From assembly GCA_021826765.1 (NCBI GenBank), contig JAKAYK010000007.1, positions 1-22,033 on the forward strand: 22,033 nucleotides of DNA, read 5' to 3'. Below are positions 13,907 to 21,327 of this stretch, in pieces. The stretch's first letter is position 1. Each line of letters starts with the position of its first letter. The notes under the pieces are model-generated. The model had not been told where the DNA came from. It worked only from the letters and a program-made list of their open reading frames with translations, and did not search any database. The translations under genes were made by a program, and so were the position numbers. This DNA is from Thermoplasmata archaeon. GTDB taxonomy: Archaea > Thermoplasmatota > Thermoplasmata > Thermoplasmatales > Thermoplasmataceae.

Positions 13907-14407
13907 ATGGTTGTATCAGGTGAACAAAAGGATGATATTTCAATTGAAGAACTGGTTGAAGACGAATTGAAGAAGATCGAATCTCTTGTTGAAACGGAAC
14001 TGGAAAAAAAACTTGACATCATGCTCAGGCGGGCCCTCATGCCTGATATTGAAGGACTGAAATTATGCCTCCTTGAGTCAAAGCAACTGTACAGCAAGAT
14101 AGAACAGGAATCAGTGGATGAAAACAGGCTTGAAACTCTTGCCTCCTCTATTTCAAAAATAGGAAATTTGAGAAACAGTCTTGATTCTGCTGTCAGGGAT
14201 ACATTTTCTAAAATTGGCGGTGCAGACAGGTCCCTGATTGATTGGATAACAGAAGTTAAGTTCAACACAGCCAGTATCCTGGAAAAAATTATGGCCCATG
14301 CAATAGGGGCATTGAAAGAATTTGCAAAAGATTCTGGTGTATCTTCATACAGCATCAGTTTTGGATATTATGATCTCAGCGTGACATTGAATTTCAACGT
14401 CAAATAA
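13907..14407 (+). CDS. Unrecognised helical protein upstream of Topo VI
   Basis: A 166-residue soluble protein that I do not recognise. Residues about 8-75 are strongly acidic and helical with heptad-like spacing (EELVEDELKKIESLVETELE), suggesting a coiled coil. A middle helical region (about 75-145) includes RSLIDWITEVKFNTA, and the C-terminal 25 residues (SYSISFGYYDLSVTLNFNVK) look like a beta hairpin. There is no signal peptide or membrane segment. It lies 45 nt before the top6B ATG on the same strand, so the two could be cotranscribed, although top6B also has its own TATA element. An antisense frame of 151 codons over the same bases has shadow-like Ser-rich composition. A role linked to DNA topology or chromosome segregation is only a guess from position. 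Confidence 0.72.
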   Translation: MVVSGEQKDDISIEELVEDELKKIESLVETELEKKLDIMLRRALMPDIEGLKLCLLESKQLYSKIEQESVDENRLETLASSISKIGNLRNSLDSAVRDTFSKIGGADRSLIDWITEVKFNTASILEKIMAHAIGALKEFAKDSGVSSYSISFGYYDLSVTLNFNVK

Positions 14408-14422
14408 CAGGGCACATACAAA

Positions 14423-14431
14423 ATAATTTAA
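14423..14431 (+). promoter_or_regulatory. TATA-like element of top6B
   Basis: ATAATTTAA is centred about 26 nt before the ATG at 14453. This fits a leaderless transcript and supports that ATG over the in-frame GTG at 14444. Confidence 0.5.
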
Positions 14432-14452
14432 GCCATAATCAATGTGGTATTT

Positions 14453-16297
14453 ATGTCTAAAAAAACTGAAACGGAAAATTACAGGCAGGTTTCTGTGTCA
14501 GAGTTTTTTGAGAAAAATCGGCACATGCTTGGTTTTGATTCGCTTCAAAAATCACTTTTCATGATAGTGAAGGAGGCTGTCGACAATTCCCTGGACGCTT
14601 GCGAGGAGAGTGGCACAACTCCTGAAATTTCTGTTGAAATAAGTATATTAAAAGAAGATCTTTTTGAGGTGAAAGTGCTTGATAATGGCCCCGGCATTGA
14701 GAGGTCTATAGTTCCAAAAGTGTTTGGCCAGCTCCTCTATGGATCAAGATTTCATGTGCTTAAACAGTCCAGAGGTCAGCAGGGAATAGGAATAACTGCA
14801 GCCATACTGTACGGGCAGAGCACCTCTGGAGAACCAAGCATCATAACCACACGAAGAAAGATGGATTCAGTTGCATACAGGTTTGTGCTTGGAATAGATA
14901 TAAAAAACAATGTTGCCAAGATTCACAGTGAAGACCCCATAATCTGGCCCCATGAATCTGGGACAGAAATATGCATAAAGGCCAGGGGGAGATATGTAAC
15001 CGGAAGGCAATCAATATTTGAATACCTGAAAGAGCTTGCTGTGGTTAACCCCAATGCGAAGATATCATTCACAGATCCAGAGGGGAAGAAATTCATATTT
15101 GAAAAAACCATTGATGAGCCTTCGAAGCCACCAAAAGCAACTAAACCACACCCTTATGGTGTTGAGATAGGGGATATAATTGGAATATGTGCAGACAGCA
15201 GTGAAGGCACTATGGAAAATCTACTGATATCTGCATTCTCAAGAATAAGCAGGGCAACTTCACTGGAAATACTTGAAAAATCAGGAATTGATCCGGGGGC
15301 TTCTCCCCACTCCATAGATAAGGTCATGGCAGAGAGCATCATAAAAGGCATAAATGACACTAAGCTCATGCCTCCTTCTGCTGAATCACTTTCACCAATC
15401 TCTGAGAAATTCATCAGGACAGGAATGCTTTCCGTCTACGGAGAACATAAGCCATCATTCTATGGCAGGCCCGTGACCGGGAAAGTTGCCATATACAAGG
15501 GGAATCCATTTTCTGTTGAGACAGGGATGGTTTATGGGGGTGCTCTTCCTGCGGATCAGCCCATACTTGTTTTGAGATATGCGAATAAGGTGCCATTGCT
15601 CTTCCATCCCGGTTCGTGCGCAATCACCAAAGCCATAAGCGAAACGGACTGGAGGCAGTTTGGGTTTGAGCAGAAACAGGGAAAGGGAGTTCCATATGGC
15701 CCTGCAATAATAATGGTTCATGTTTTTGGCCCCAGGCTTCCATACACCTCTGAATCCAAGGAGGCCATAGCGCCTGTGGATGAGATCACCGAGGCAATAA
15801 AATATGCCATAAAGATGGAGCTGAAGCAGTTGAGGAGATTCAACAGCAGAGCGGAAAAAAACAAGAAGATGGGTGAAAAATTCAATCTTGTCAGCACTGT
15901 CATACCGGAAATCGCCAGGAAGAGCAGTGAAATACTGTCCATGGAAATACCTGACTGCAGGGTTGTCATAAGCAAGATTGCAAACGTGGTGTTCGTGAGG
16001 GAAACATTTGTGGAGAGGGATGGAAACAAATATTCTGTCACAGAGGTAATAAATTACACAATGAGTCCTGTTTCCTTGAACCTGAAGATCGTGTTCAGGA
16101 ACGGCGATGTGGATAAGAAGATCGAGGATCTTGGAATGTCCGAGAAATTTGTGTACGAGCATACGGAACCATTGAATGTGAGCGACGAAGCTGAATATTA
16201 TTTCACTGGAATTAACCCTGTGCTTGTGCAGGGCGCAGACGAGCTCCCGTCGGACTGGGGACTCAAGGGGGTTGAAGCATATGAATCAGAGGAATGA
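14453..16297 (+). CDS. top6B: DNA topoisomerase VI subunit B
   Basis: A 614-residue GHKL ATPase subunit of the type IIB topoisomerase. The N box KEAVDNSLDAC (Glu41, Asn45), DNGPG (77-81) and GQQGIG (108-113) form the ATP site. A central H2TH-type region precedes the transducer domain, which has GPRLPYTSESKEAIA containing the likely switch lysine. The C-terminal part (about 520-600) matches the extra Ig-like domain of long Top6B forms. ATP binding closes the dimer and drives strand passage by Top6A. The ATG at 14453 is chosen from the TATA spacing; an in-frame GTG lies three codons upstream. The 3' end overlaps top6A by 17 nt. All key residues look intact. Confidence 0.95.
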   Translation: MSKKTETENYRQVSVSEFFEKNRHMLGFDSLQKSLFMIVKEAVDNSLDACEESGTTPEISVEISILKEDLFEVKVLDNGPGIERSIVPKVFGQLLYGSRFHVLKQSRGQQGIGITAAILYGQSTSGEPSIITTRRKMDSVAYRFVLGIDIKNNVAKIHSEDPIIWPHESGTEICIKARGRYVTGRQSIFEYLKELAVVNPNAKISFTDPEGKKFIFEKTIDEPSKPPKATKPHPYGVEIGDIIGICADSSEGTMENLLISAFSRISRATSLEILEKSGIDPGASPHSIDKVMAESIIKGINDTKLMPPSAESLSPISEKFIRTGMLSVYGEHKPSFYGRPVTGKVAIYKGNPFSVETGMVYGGALPADQPILVLRYANKVPLLFHPGSCAITKAISETDWRQFGFEQKQGKGVPYGPAIIMVHVFGPRLPYTSESKEAIAPVDEITEAIKYAIKMELKQLRRFNSRAEKNKKMGEKFNLVSTVIPEIARKSSEILSMEIPDCRVVISKIANVVFVRETFVERDGNKYSVTEVINYTMSPVSLNLKIVFRNGDVDKKIEDLGMSEKFVYEHTEPLNVSDEAEYYFTGINPVLVQGADELPSDWGLKGVEAYESEE

Positions 16298-17363
16298 CAC
16301 TGAGGAATACCTGAAGAAGCTTGTAAAATTAGTATATGACCAGATCAGGAACGGGGATGTCCCGGAGATAAGCATAAAGTCAAGAACGAAGGAGAATATT
16401 GTTCTGGACTCACTCCTCGGGGTATGGAAATACGGTGACCAGGAGGTCAAGAGGAATGCAAGGAAGATGGACGGTGCACAGTTTCTGGCAAAATCGCTTT
16501 ATTCCATCCAGTTCATCCTGGACATGCTGAAAGAATCCAAATCATCCACCCTCAGGGAAATGTACTATATATCTGAAGGATGGAAGGATTATAAGTTTGA
16601 GTCGCAGGATGAATCCAATCTGCTTGTGGAAGACATGGAAGTAATAACAGAACTCATGAGGGAGGATTTCCATCTCCGTCCTGAAGAGAACGGTGCAAGC
16701 ATAATCGGGAACATAACCATAGAGGAGAAGAACAGGAAGGGTGAATTCAAGAGGATCAACTGCAGGGATGACGTTGGAGATTCAGGGTACACAATTCCAT
16801 ATAACGTTGAGGAGGAGAAGCTTCACCTCATCTCCCAGGATGCAGACATGATACTTGCAATGGAAACAGGAGGTATGTTTGACAGGCTTGTGGAGAACAG
16901 GTTTGATGAAGATTTCAGGGCAGTGCTTGTTCACCTTAAGGGCCAGCCTGCAAGGAGCACGAGAAGACTTCTCAAAAGAATGAATGAGGAGATGCATCTT
17001 CCTGTGTATGTGTTCACGGATGGAGACCCATGGTCATTCAGGATTTATGCATCCATTGCATACGGTGCAATCAAGACTGCGCACATTTCCCACTGGCTTG
17101 CAGTCCCCACTGCAGAATACCTGGGCATAACCGCTTCAGATATCCTGTCATATGATCTTCCGACTGATGTTCTTTCAGACAAAGATGTTGCAGCCCTGAA
17201 CTCGGAACTTCAGGACCCTCGATTCAACACAGAGTTCTGGAGGTCTGAGATTGAAACCATGCTGAAGATCGGGAAGAAGGCTGAACAGCAGGCACTGGCA
17301 AAATACGGTCTCAATTTTGTCACTGACACATATCTTCCTGAAAAGCTGAATTTCAGGTCGTAG
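16281..17363 (+). CDS. top6A: DNA topoisomerase VI subunit A (Spo11 family)
   Basis: A 360-residue DNA-cleaving subunit. STLREMYYISEG at residues 89-100 carries the catalytic tyrosine pair (Tyr95/Tyr96) in the winged-helix CAP domain. The Toprim domain has Glu195 (AMETGGMFDRL) and the DGD motif (Asp247, Asp249; TDGDPWSFRIY) for metal binding. LKGQPARSTRRLLKRM is also typical. The start is the ATG at 16281, preceded by GGGGGTTGA; a longer frame from 16224 would need 19 more residues unlike the family. The B-then-A order with overlap is the usual archaeal topo VI operon. Confidence 0.95.
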   Translation: MNQRNDTEEYLKKLVKLVYDQIRNGDVPEISIKSRTKENIVLDSLLGVWKYGDQEVKRNARKMDGAQFLAKSLYSIQFILDMLKESKSSTLREMYYISEGWKDYKFESQDESNLLVEDMEVITELMREDFHLRPEENGASIIGNITIEEKNRKGEFKRINCRDDVGDSGYTIPYNVEEEKLHLISQDADMILAMETGGMFDRLVENRFDEDFRAVLVHLKGQPARSTRRLLKRMNEEMHLPVYVFTDGDPWSFRIYASIAYGAIKTAHISHWLAVPTAEYLGITASDILSYDLPTDVLSDKDVAALNSELQDPRFNTEFWRSEIETMLKIGKKAEQQALAKYGLNFVTDTYLPEKLNFRS

Positions 17364-17371
17364 GTGGTCAT

Positions 17372-18178
17372 TTGCGTGATAAGATCAGGGTGAAGGTGTT
17401 CCAGATGCAATCCTCAGATATCCTTAAGGAGAATCTTGAATGGATTCTTGAAGGCATCAGGAGCGCGGGAAAGAATGCGGATGTGTGCGTGTTTCCAGAA
17501 TATTCCATGCTGCACCCTGATTATTCTATGAAGGATCACTACATTTCAAGCACACAGAAAACAGATGGAAACTTTATCAGTTCCATTTCTGCCCAGTGCA
17601 GGGAATCAGGTGTTGGGGCCATAGTGAATTTTATTGAAAAATCCTATGGAAAGCCCTTAAATACGTCCCTCTCCATAAACAGCATGGGAATCATCAATGG
17701 CCGCTATTCAAAGACACATCTCTTTGATGCTGGAAACTACAATGAATCTTCCATTCATTCACCGGGGGATACTATACCTGAACCTTTTGGAGTTTCAGGC
17801 ATTGCTTCAGGAATCGAAATATGTTATGACATCAGGTTCCCTGAACTTTCCAGAATTTATGCCTTAAAGGGTGCAGGGATAATATTCGTCCAGGCAGGGT
17901 TCTATGCAGGGAATTTGAAATATGAGACATGGAAGACACTTCTAACAGCAAGGGCCATGGAGAATGGCCTTTTTATCGTAGCATCCGCACAGTGCGGGGA
18001 TGAATTTGTAGGACATTCAATGATTATAGGGCCGGATGGCAGGATAATATCTGAAGCAGGAAACGAACCTTGCAGCATTTCTGCAGAACTTGACATGAAT
18101 GATGTTGAGGCATACAGGAACAATATACATGTGCTGGATCACAGAAGACTCGATCTCTATGACGTGAAGGGCCTTTAG
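17372..18178 (+). CDS. Carbon-nitrogen hydrolase (nitrilase superfamily)
   Basis: A 268-residue enzyme with the complete nitrilase triad: Glu43 (FPEYSML), Lys114 (YSKTHLFDAG) and Cys151 (EICYDIRFPELSR). YSKTHLF and CYDIRFPE resemble the Nit/omega-amidase branch, which hydrolyses amides such as alpha-ketoglutaramate or deaminated glutathione. The exact substrate is not decidable from sequence. The start is TTG at 17372, with GGTGG just upstream, 8 nt after the top6A stop. It is therefore probably cotranscribed with Topo VI, with no obvious functional link. Its 3' end overlaps the convergent phosphatase gene by 4 nt. Confidence 0.9.
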   Translation: MRDKIRVKVFQMQSSDILKENLEWILEGIRSAGKNADVCVFPEYSMLHPDYSMKDHYISSTQKTDGNFISSISAQCRESGVGAIVNFIEKSYGKPLNTSLSINSMGIINGRYSKTHLFDAGNYNESSIHSPGDTIPEPFGVSGIASGIEICYDIRFPELSRIYALKGAGIIFVQAGFYAGNLKYETWKTLLTARAMENGLFIVASAQCGDEFVGHSMIIGPDGRIISEAGNEPCSISAELDMNDVEAYRNNIHVLDHRRLDLYDVKGL

Positions 18179-18912
18179 GCCAGTATTTTCAGGACAGAAA
18201 GGAAAGATTCAACATCTGGAACGCTGTATGTTGCAGCAGTTTTTGAATTGCCTACATGTATGCTTATGCATTCAGGGCAGGCTGAAAATGCAGATTCATC
18301 TGTCATTTCATCGCCTGCCACAAGGCAGGGCCTGCTATTTCTGAACATTTTAATGGAATCGCCCTTGTTTGAGCCCGGAATCTTGATCTCAGCTATATCC
18401 TTTCCAATATAAAGCTCCATCCCATATCTTTTCGCAAGTTCAGATACTATTCTCACAACACTCTCTCTGGCATCATTTGAAACCAGCCCGAGATGGAAAA
18501 GTATGCCACCTCCCTTGGGATACACACGCAATCCTTCAAATGATTTTTCAATGTGCATTTCCTGAATTTCCCTGCAGTTTTGCGCATATTGCACGTAATC
18601 TTCCTTCAGGTACATCATCTTTCCACCAATTCTTGCACACGCCCCATGCATTGCAATAAAATTCTGATCAGGGCCGAGAAATTTCTCAAGATCTTCAATG
18701 GATCTTCCAGAAACAACATAGAGATCATACTTCAGGGATATTCTTGAAAGCAGTTCCTTCACGCTTTCAGGCAGAAAGCTTTCCTCTGGATTCATTATTA
18801 TGGGAACGAGGGTTCCATCATAGTCAAGAAATAACTGGTCCCCTTCATGAATCTTTTCCCTGATGGCATTCTCTAGAGATTCACTGTTCCAAGAACCTTT
18901 TTCGCCCACCAT
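18175..18912 (-). CDS. otsB: Trehalose-6-phosphate phosphatase (OtsB, HAD superfamily)
   Basis: A 245-residue HAD phosphatase that removes phosphate from trehalose 6-phosphate. Motif I is FLDYDGTLVPI (nucleophile Asp30, acid Asp32), motif II is the VVSGRS segment, and motif IV is AGDEMTDESAF near residue 200. HGACARIGGK and RVYPKGGGILFHLG are typical of the trehalose-phosphatase cap region. The length and the pairing with a GT20 synthase resemble the Thermoplasma trehalose pair. The ATG overlaps the synthase gene by 40 nt, indicating coupled translation. Confidence 0.92.
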   Translation of the reverse strand: MVGEKGSWNSESLENAIREKIHEGDQLFLDYDGTLVPIIMNPEESFLPESVKELLSRISLKYDLYVVSGRSIEDLEKFLGPDQNFIAMHGACARIGGKMMYLKEDYVQYAQNCREIQEMHIEKSFEGLRVYPKGGGILFHLGLVSNDARESVVRIVSELAKRYGMELYIGKDIAEIKIPGSNKGDSIKMFRNSRPCLVAGDEMTDESAFSACPECISIHVGNSKTAATYSVPDVESFLSVLKILA

Positions 18913-20189
18913 CTGTCATCATGCTTAATGACAAATTCCTTCATAGCATTAAGCCTTTTTAGTTTCTCCTCCTCAGGCATATCAAGGGCAATCTTCAATT
19001 TTTCAGATATATCCTCAATGGAATTTGGGTTTACTTTTATTGAATGTGGAAGGTAATCTGCCACACCTGCAAATTCAGATATTACCAGGGCCCCCTTTTC
19101 TGTGGTAGCTACAAACTCTTCAGCAACAAGATTCAATCCATCCTTCAATGGTGTTATGAGTGCTACATCTGCATTGTAGTAATAATTCATAAGTTGGGTC
19201 TGGGAGAGTTTCCTGTACATGTAGGTTATGGGCATCCATGAAATGCTGCCGTACAGGCCGTTGATCCTTCCGACATTCATCTCCAGATCATTCTTGAGTT
19301 CGTCGTACCCCTGGATATTTGCCCTGCTCGGTGTCACAATCATTATGAAAGTGAATTTTTCCCGGTATTCAGGATATTTCCTGATAAGGGCTTCTATGGC
19401 ACCGATCCTTTTGACCAACCCCTTGGTATAATCAAGCCGATCTATGGAGAAAACCTTGCTCATTCTCTGCTCTTTCCTCAGTGCACTGGATTTCCTGAAA
19501 TTATTGAATTTTCCGTAGTTTATTCCGATCGGGATGGCATGCACCTTTCTCCCGATGTCGTTTCTGGTTCCTGTGGATCTGATGTATGCTGAAATGAAAT
19601 TCCTGCAGTATTCCTGTGTGTGGAAAGTTATGGAATCGGCCTGTGCGATGCTCCTTACAACCCTGTCCCTTTCTGGAAGAATGGAAAAAAATTCGCTTGA
19701 AATCCATGGTATATGCCAGGTGAAGATAATTCTGTTTTTGAGTCCGGAATCCCTTAGCATACCGGGAACAAGCGACAGTTGATAGTCATGAATCCAGAGA
19801 ATATCATCCGGTGAGCATTTATTCATGATTTCCGCTGCAAATTTCCTGTTCACGTTTTCATAGAATGTGAATGCCCTGGAATCATACTGGATCTTTTCCC
19901 TGAAATAGTGAAAAAGGGGCCACAGAATACTGTTGCTGTACTCATCATAATATCCTTTCTTCTCTTTCTGTGTCAGGAATATCCTGTCTATGGTGTAACT
20001 TCCCATATTCTCATGCTGGAAACTGGAATCCATGGCACCATCCCCCCAGCAGACCCATCTGCCACCCATGTTCTCCATTACATTCTTCAAGCCTGTGGCC
20101 ACCCCGCCCACATTTTCCCTCTTCACATGTTTATCCTTCATCCTTTCGTATGAATGAGGGCCCCTGCTTGTGGCCATTATTATTGACAT
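18873..20189 (-). CDS. otsA: Trehalose-6-phosphate synthase (GT20)
   Basis: A 438-residue retaining glycosyltransferase that joins a nucleotide-activated glucose to glucose 6-phosphate. GGVATGL (28-34), LWIHDYQLSLVPGMLR, FSIDRLDYTKGLVKRI and DGLNLVAEEFVATT match GT20 landmarks, including the basic residues and acidic DGLNLVAEE motif of the donor site. The family's N-terminal S-N-R loop appears here as TSRGPHSYE. The ATG at 20189 is favoured because a TATA element lies about 24 nt upstream; an ATG at 20177 is possible. With the phosphatase it forms a two-gene route to trehalose, usually an osmolyte and stress protectant. Confidence 0.93.
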   Translation of the reverse strand: MSIIMATSRGPHSYERMKDKHVKRENVGGVATGLKNVMENMGGRWVCWGDGAMDSSFQHENMGSYTIDRIFLTQKEKKGYYDEYSNSILWPLFHYFREKIQYDSRAFTFYENVNRKFAAEIMNKCSPDDILWIHDYQLSLVPGMLRDSGLKNRIIFTWHIPWISSEFFSILPERDRVVRSIAQADSITFHTQEYCRNFISAYIRSTGTRNDIGRKVHAIPIGINYGKFNNFRKSSALRKEQRMSKVFSIDRLDYTKGLVKRIGAIEALIRKYPEYREKFTFIMIVTPSRANIQGYDELKNDLEMNVGRINGLYGSISWMPITYMYRKLSQTQLMNYYYNADVALITPLKDGLNLVAEEFVATTEKGALVISEFAGVADYLPHSIKVNPNSIEDISEKLKIALDMPEEEKLKRLNAMKEFVIKHDDRWWAKKVLGTVNL

Positions 20190-20206
20190 ATATGAAAAAT
20201 TACATC

Positions 20207-20219
20207 TATTTATTAATAG
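20207..20219 (-). promoter_or_regulatory. TATA box of the trehalose operon
   Basis: The minus strand reads CTATTAATAAATA, centred about 24 nt before the ATG at 20189, consistent with a leaderless otsA-otsB transcript. The 62-nt gap after the mtnA stop gives room for independent transcription. Confidence 0.5.
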
Positions 20220-20251
20220 TTATGGTTTATTTATTCACCAGAATAAAAAAA

Positions 20252-21271
20252 TCAGTGGCTCATGAAGAGATCACTGTTCATCTTCCTCTTCAATTCTGGA
20301 AGTTTCTCCGGCCTGAATATCCCATATTCCGTTATGTAGGCAGTTACATATCTGGAAGGTGTCACATCAAATGCGGGGTTTCTTGCTCTGCTTGTTTCAG
20401 GGCCTATTCTCGTTCCCCCTATGTTCAGCACCTCCTCCTCATCCCTCTCCTCTATGGGAATCATGTCACCATTCTCAATCGAGAAATCAAATGTTGTTCC
20501 CGGTGCGGCTACATAGAATGGTATTCCATTTTCCTTTGCAACCACTGCCTTTTCATATGTACCGATCTTGTTTGCAAAGTCTCCGTTAGCACATATCCTG
20601 TCAGCTCCAACAATTGCAAGATCAACCTCTCCTTTTTTCATGAAATAACCTGCTGCGTTGTCTGCAATGATTGCATGCTCAATGCCCTCCTGCCCAAGTT
20701 CCCATGCAGTCAATTTCGCACCCTGCAATCTGGGCCTGGTCTCATCCACAAAAACAAATATTTTCTTTCCATTCTCCTTTGCCATCCTCATAGGGGCCAG
20801 TGCAGTCCCCCAATCCACTACTGCCAAGGCTCCTGCATTGCAGTGCGTGAGTATTTTTGAATTGTCCGGTATAAGCGCATCCCCGAATTCTCCTATTTTC
20901 TTGCATCTTCCACTCACCTCCAGGCTGTATCTTTCCGCTGCATTAAGTTCAAAATCGTTTGCCTTCATGAATTCTATGGCTTTGAAAAGATCAAAGGCGG
21001 TCGGCCTTGTCTTCCTGATCTTCTCCAGAGCATCATCCATATTTTCACCTTTGATCTTGGCCATTGCCAATCCGAAAGCCGCTGCAACCCCTATGGCTGG
21101 GGCCCCTCTCACAACCATTGATTTTATGGCGTATGCAATTGCATCAGAGTTTTCTGCGTCAAAAATTTCAATTTTTTCAGGAAGTTTCCTCTGTTCTATC
21201 ATCCTTACCTTCCCGTTCTCAAACCAGACTGCTCTCAACTTCCTCTCTGCACCATCAACAATCATCTTCAT
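20252..21271 (-). CDS. mtnA: S-methyl-5-thioribose-1-phosphate isomerase (MtnA, aIF2B-like family)
   Basis: A 339-residue protein that isomerises methylthioribose 1-phosphate to the ribulose form in methionine salvage. RGAPAIGVAAAFG (55-67), TRPTAFDLFKA, THCNAGALA (Cys144) and GADRICANGDFANKIGTY (Asp224) are MtnA signatures with both catalytic residues. Archaeal relatives include ribose-1,5-bisphosphate isomerase and aIF2B-like proteins, but the motifs favour MtnA. An older annotation would call it an initiation factor 2B subunit. The ATG at 21271 has a TATA box about 29 nt upstream. Confidence 0.92.
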   Translation of the reverse strand: MKMIVDGAERKLRAVWFENGKVRMIEQRKLPEKIEIFDAENSDAIAYAIKSMVVRGAPAIGVAAAFGLAMAKIKGENMDDALEKIRKTRPTAFDLFKAIEFMKANDFELNAAERYSLEVSGRCKKIGEFGDALIPDNSKILTHCNAGALAVVDWGTALAPMRMAKENGKKIFVFVDETRPRLQGAKLTAWELGQEGIEHAIIADNAAGYFMKKGEVDLAIVGADRICANGDFANKIGTYEKAVVAKENGIPFYVAAPGTTFDFSIENGDMIPIEERDEEEVLNIGGTRIGPETSRARNPAFDVTPSRYVTAYITEYGIFRPEKLPELKRKMNSDLFMSH

Positions 21272-21296
21272 CTTTATCTATGGTGTATATTTCTAA

Positions 21297-21304
21297 AATA
21301 TAAA
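21297..21304 (-). promoter_or_regulatory. TATA box of mtnA
   Basis: The minus strand reads TTTATATT, about 29 nt before the mtnA ATG. This suggests a leaderless or nearly leaderless mRNA. Confidence 0.5.
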
Positions 21305-21327
21305 TCATAATTGTCTGAGATTGGGAA

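Noticed and set aside
13900..14355. A 151-codon minus-strand frame opposite the gene at 13907
   Set aside because: Ser- and Phe-rich shadow composition with no domain. The plus-strand frame has protein-like helical composition and leads directly to top6B.
15455..16162. A 235-codon minus-strand frame inside top6B
   Set aside because: Antisense to the well-conserved transducer and C-terminal region of Top6B; shadow.
19970..20860. A 296-codon plus-strand frame, rich in Cys and His
   Set aside because: It lies antisense to otsA and mtnA and spans the gap between them, while both of those have full family motifs. Its composition is that of a shadow frame.
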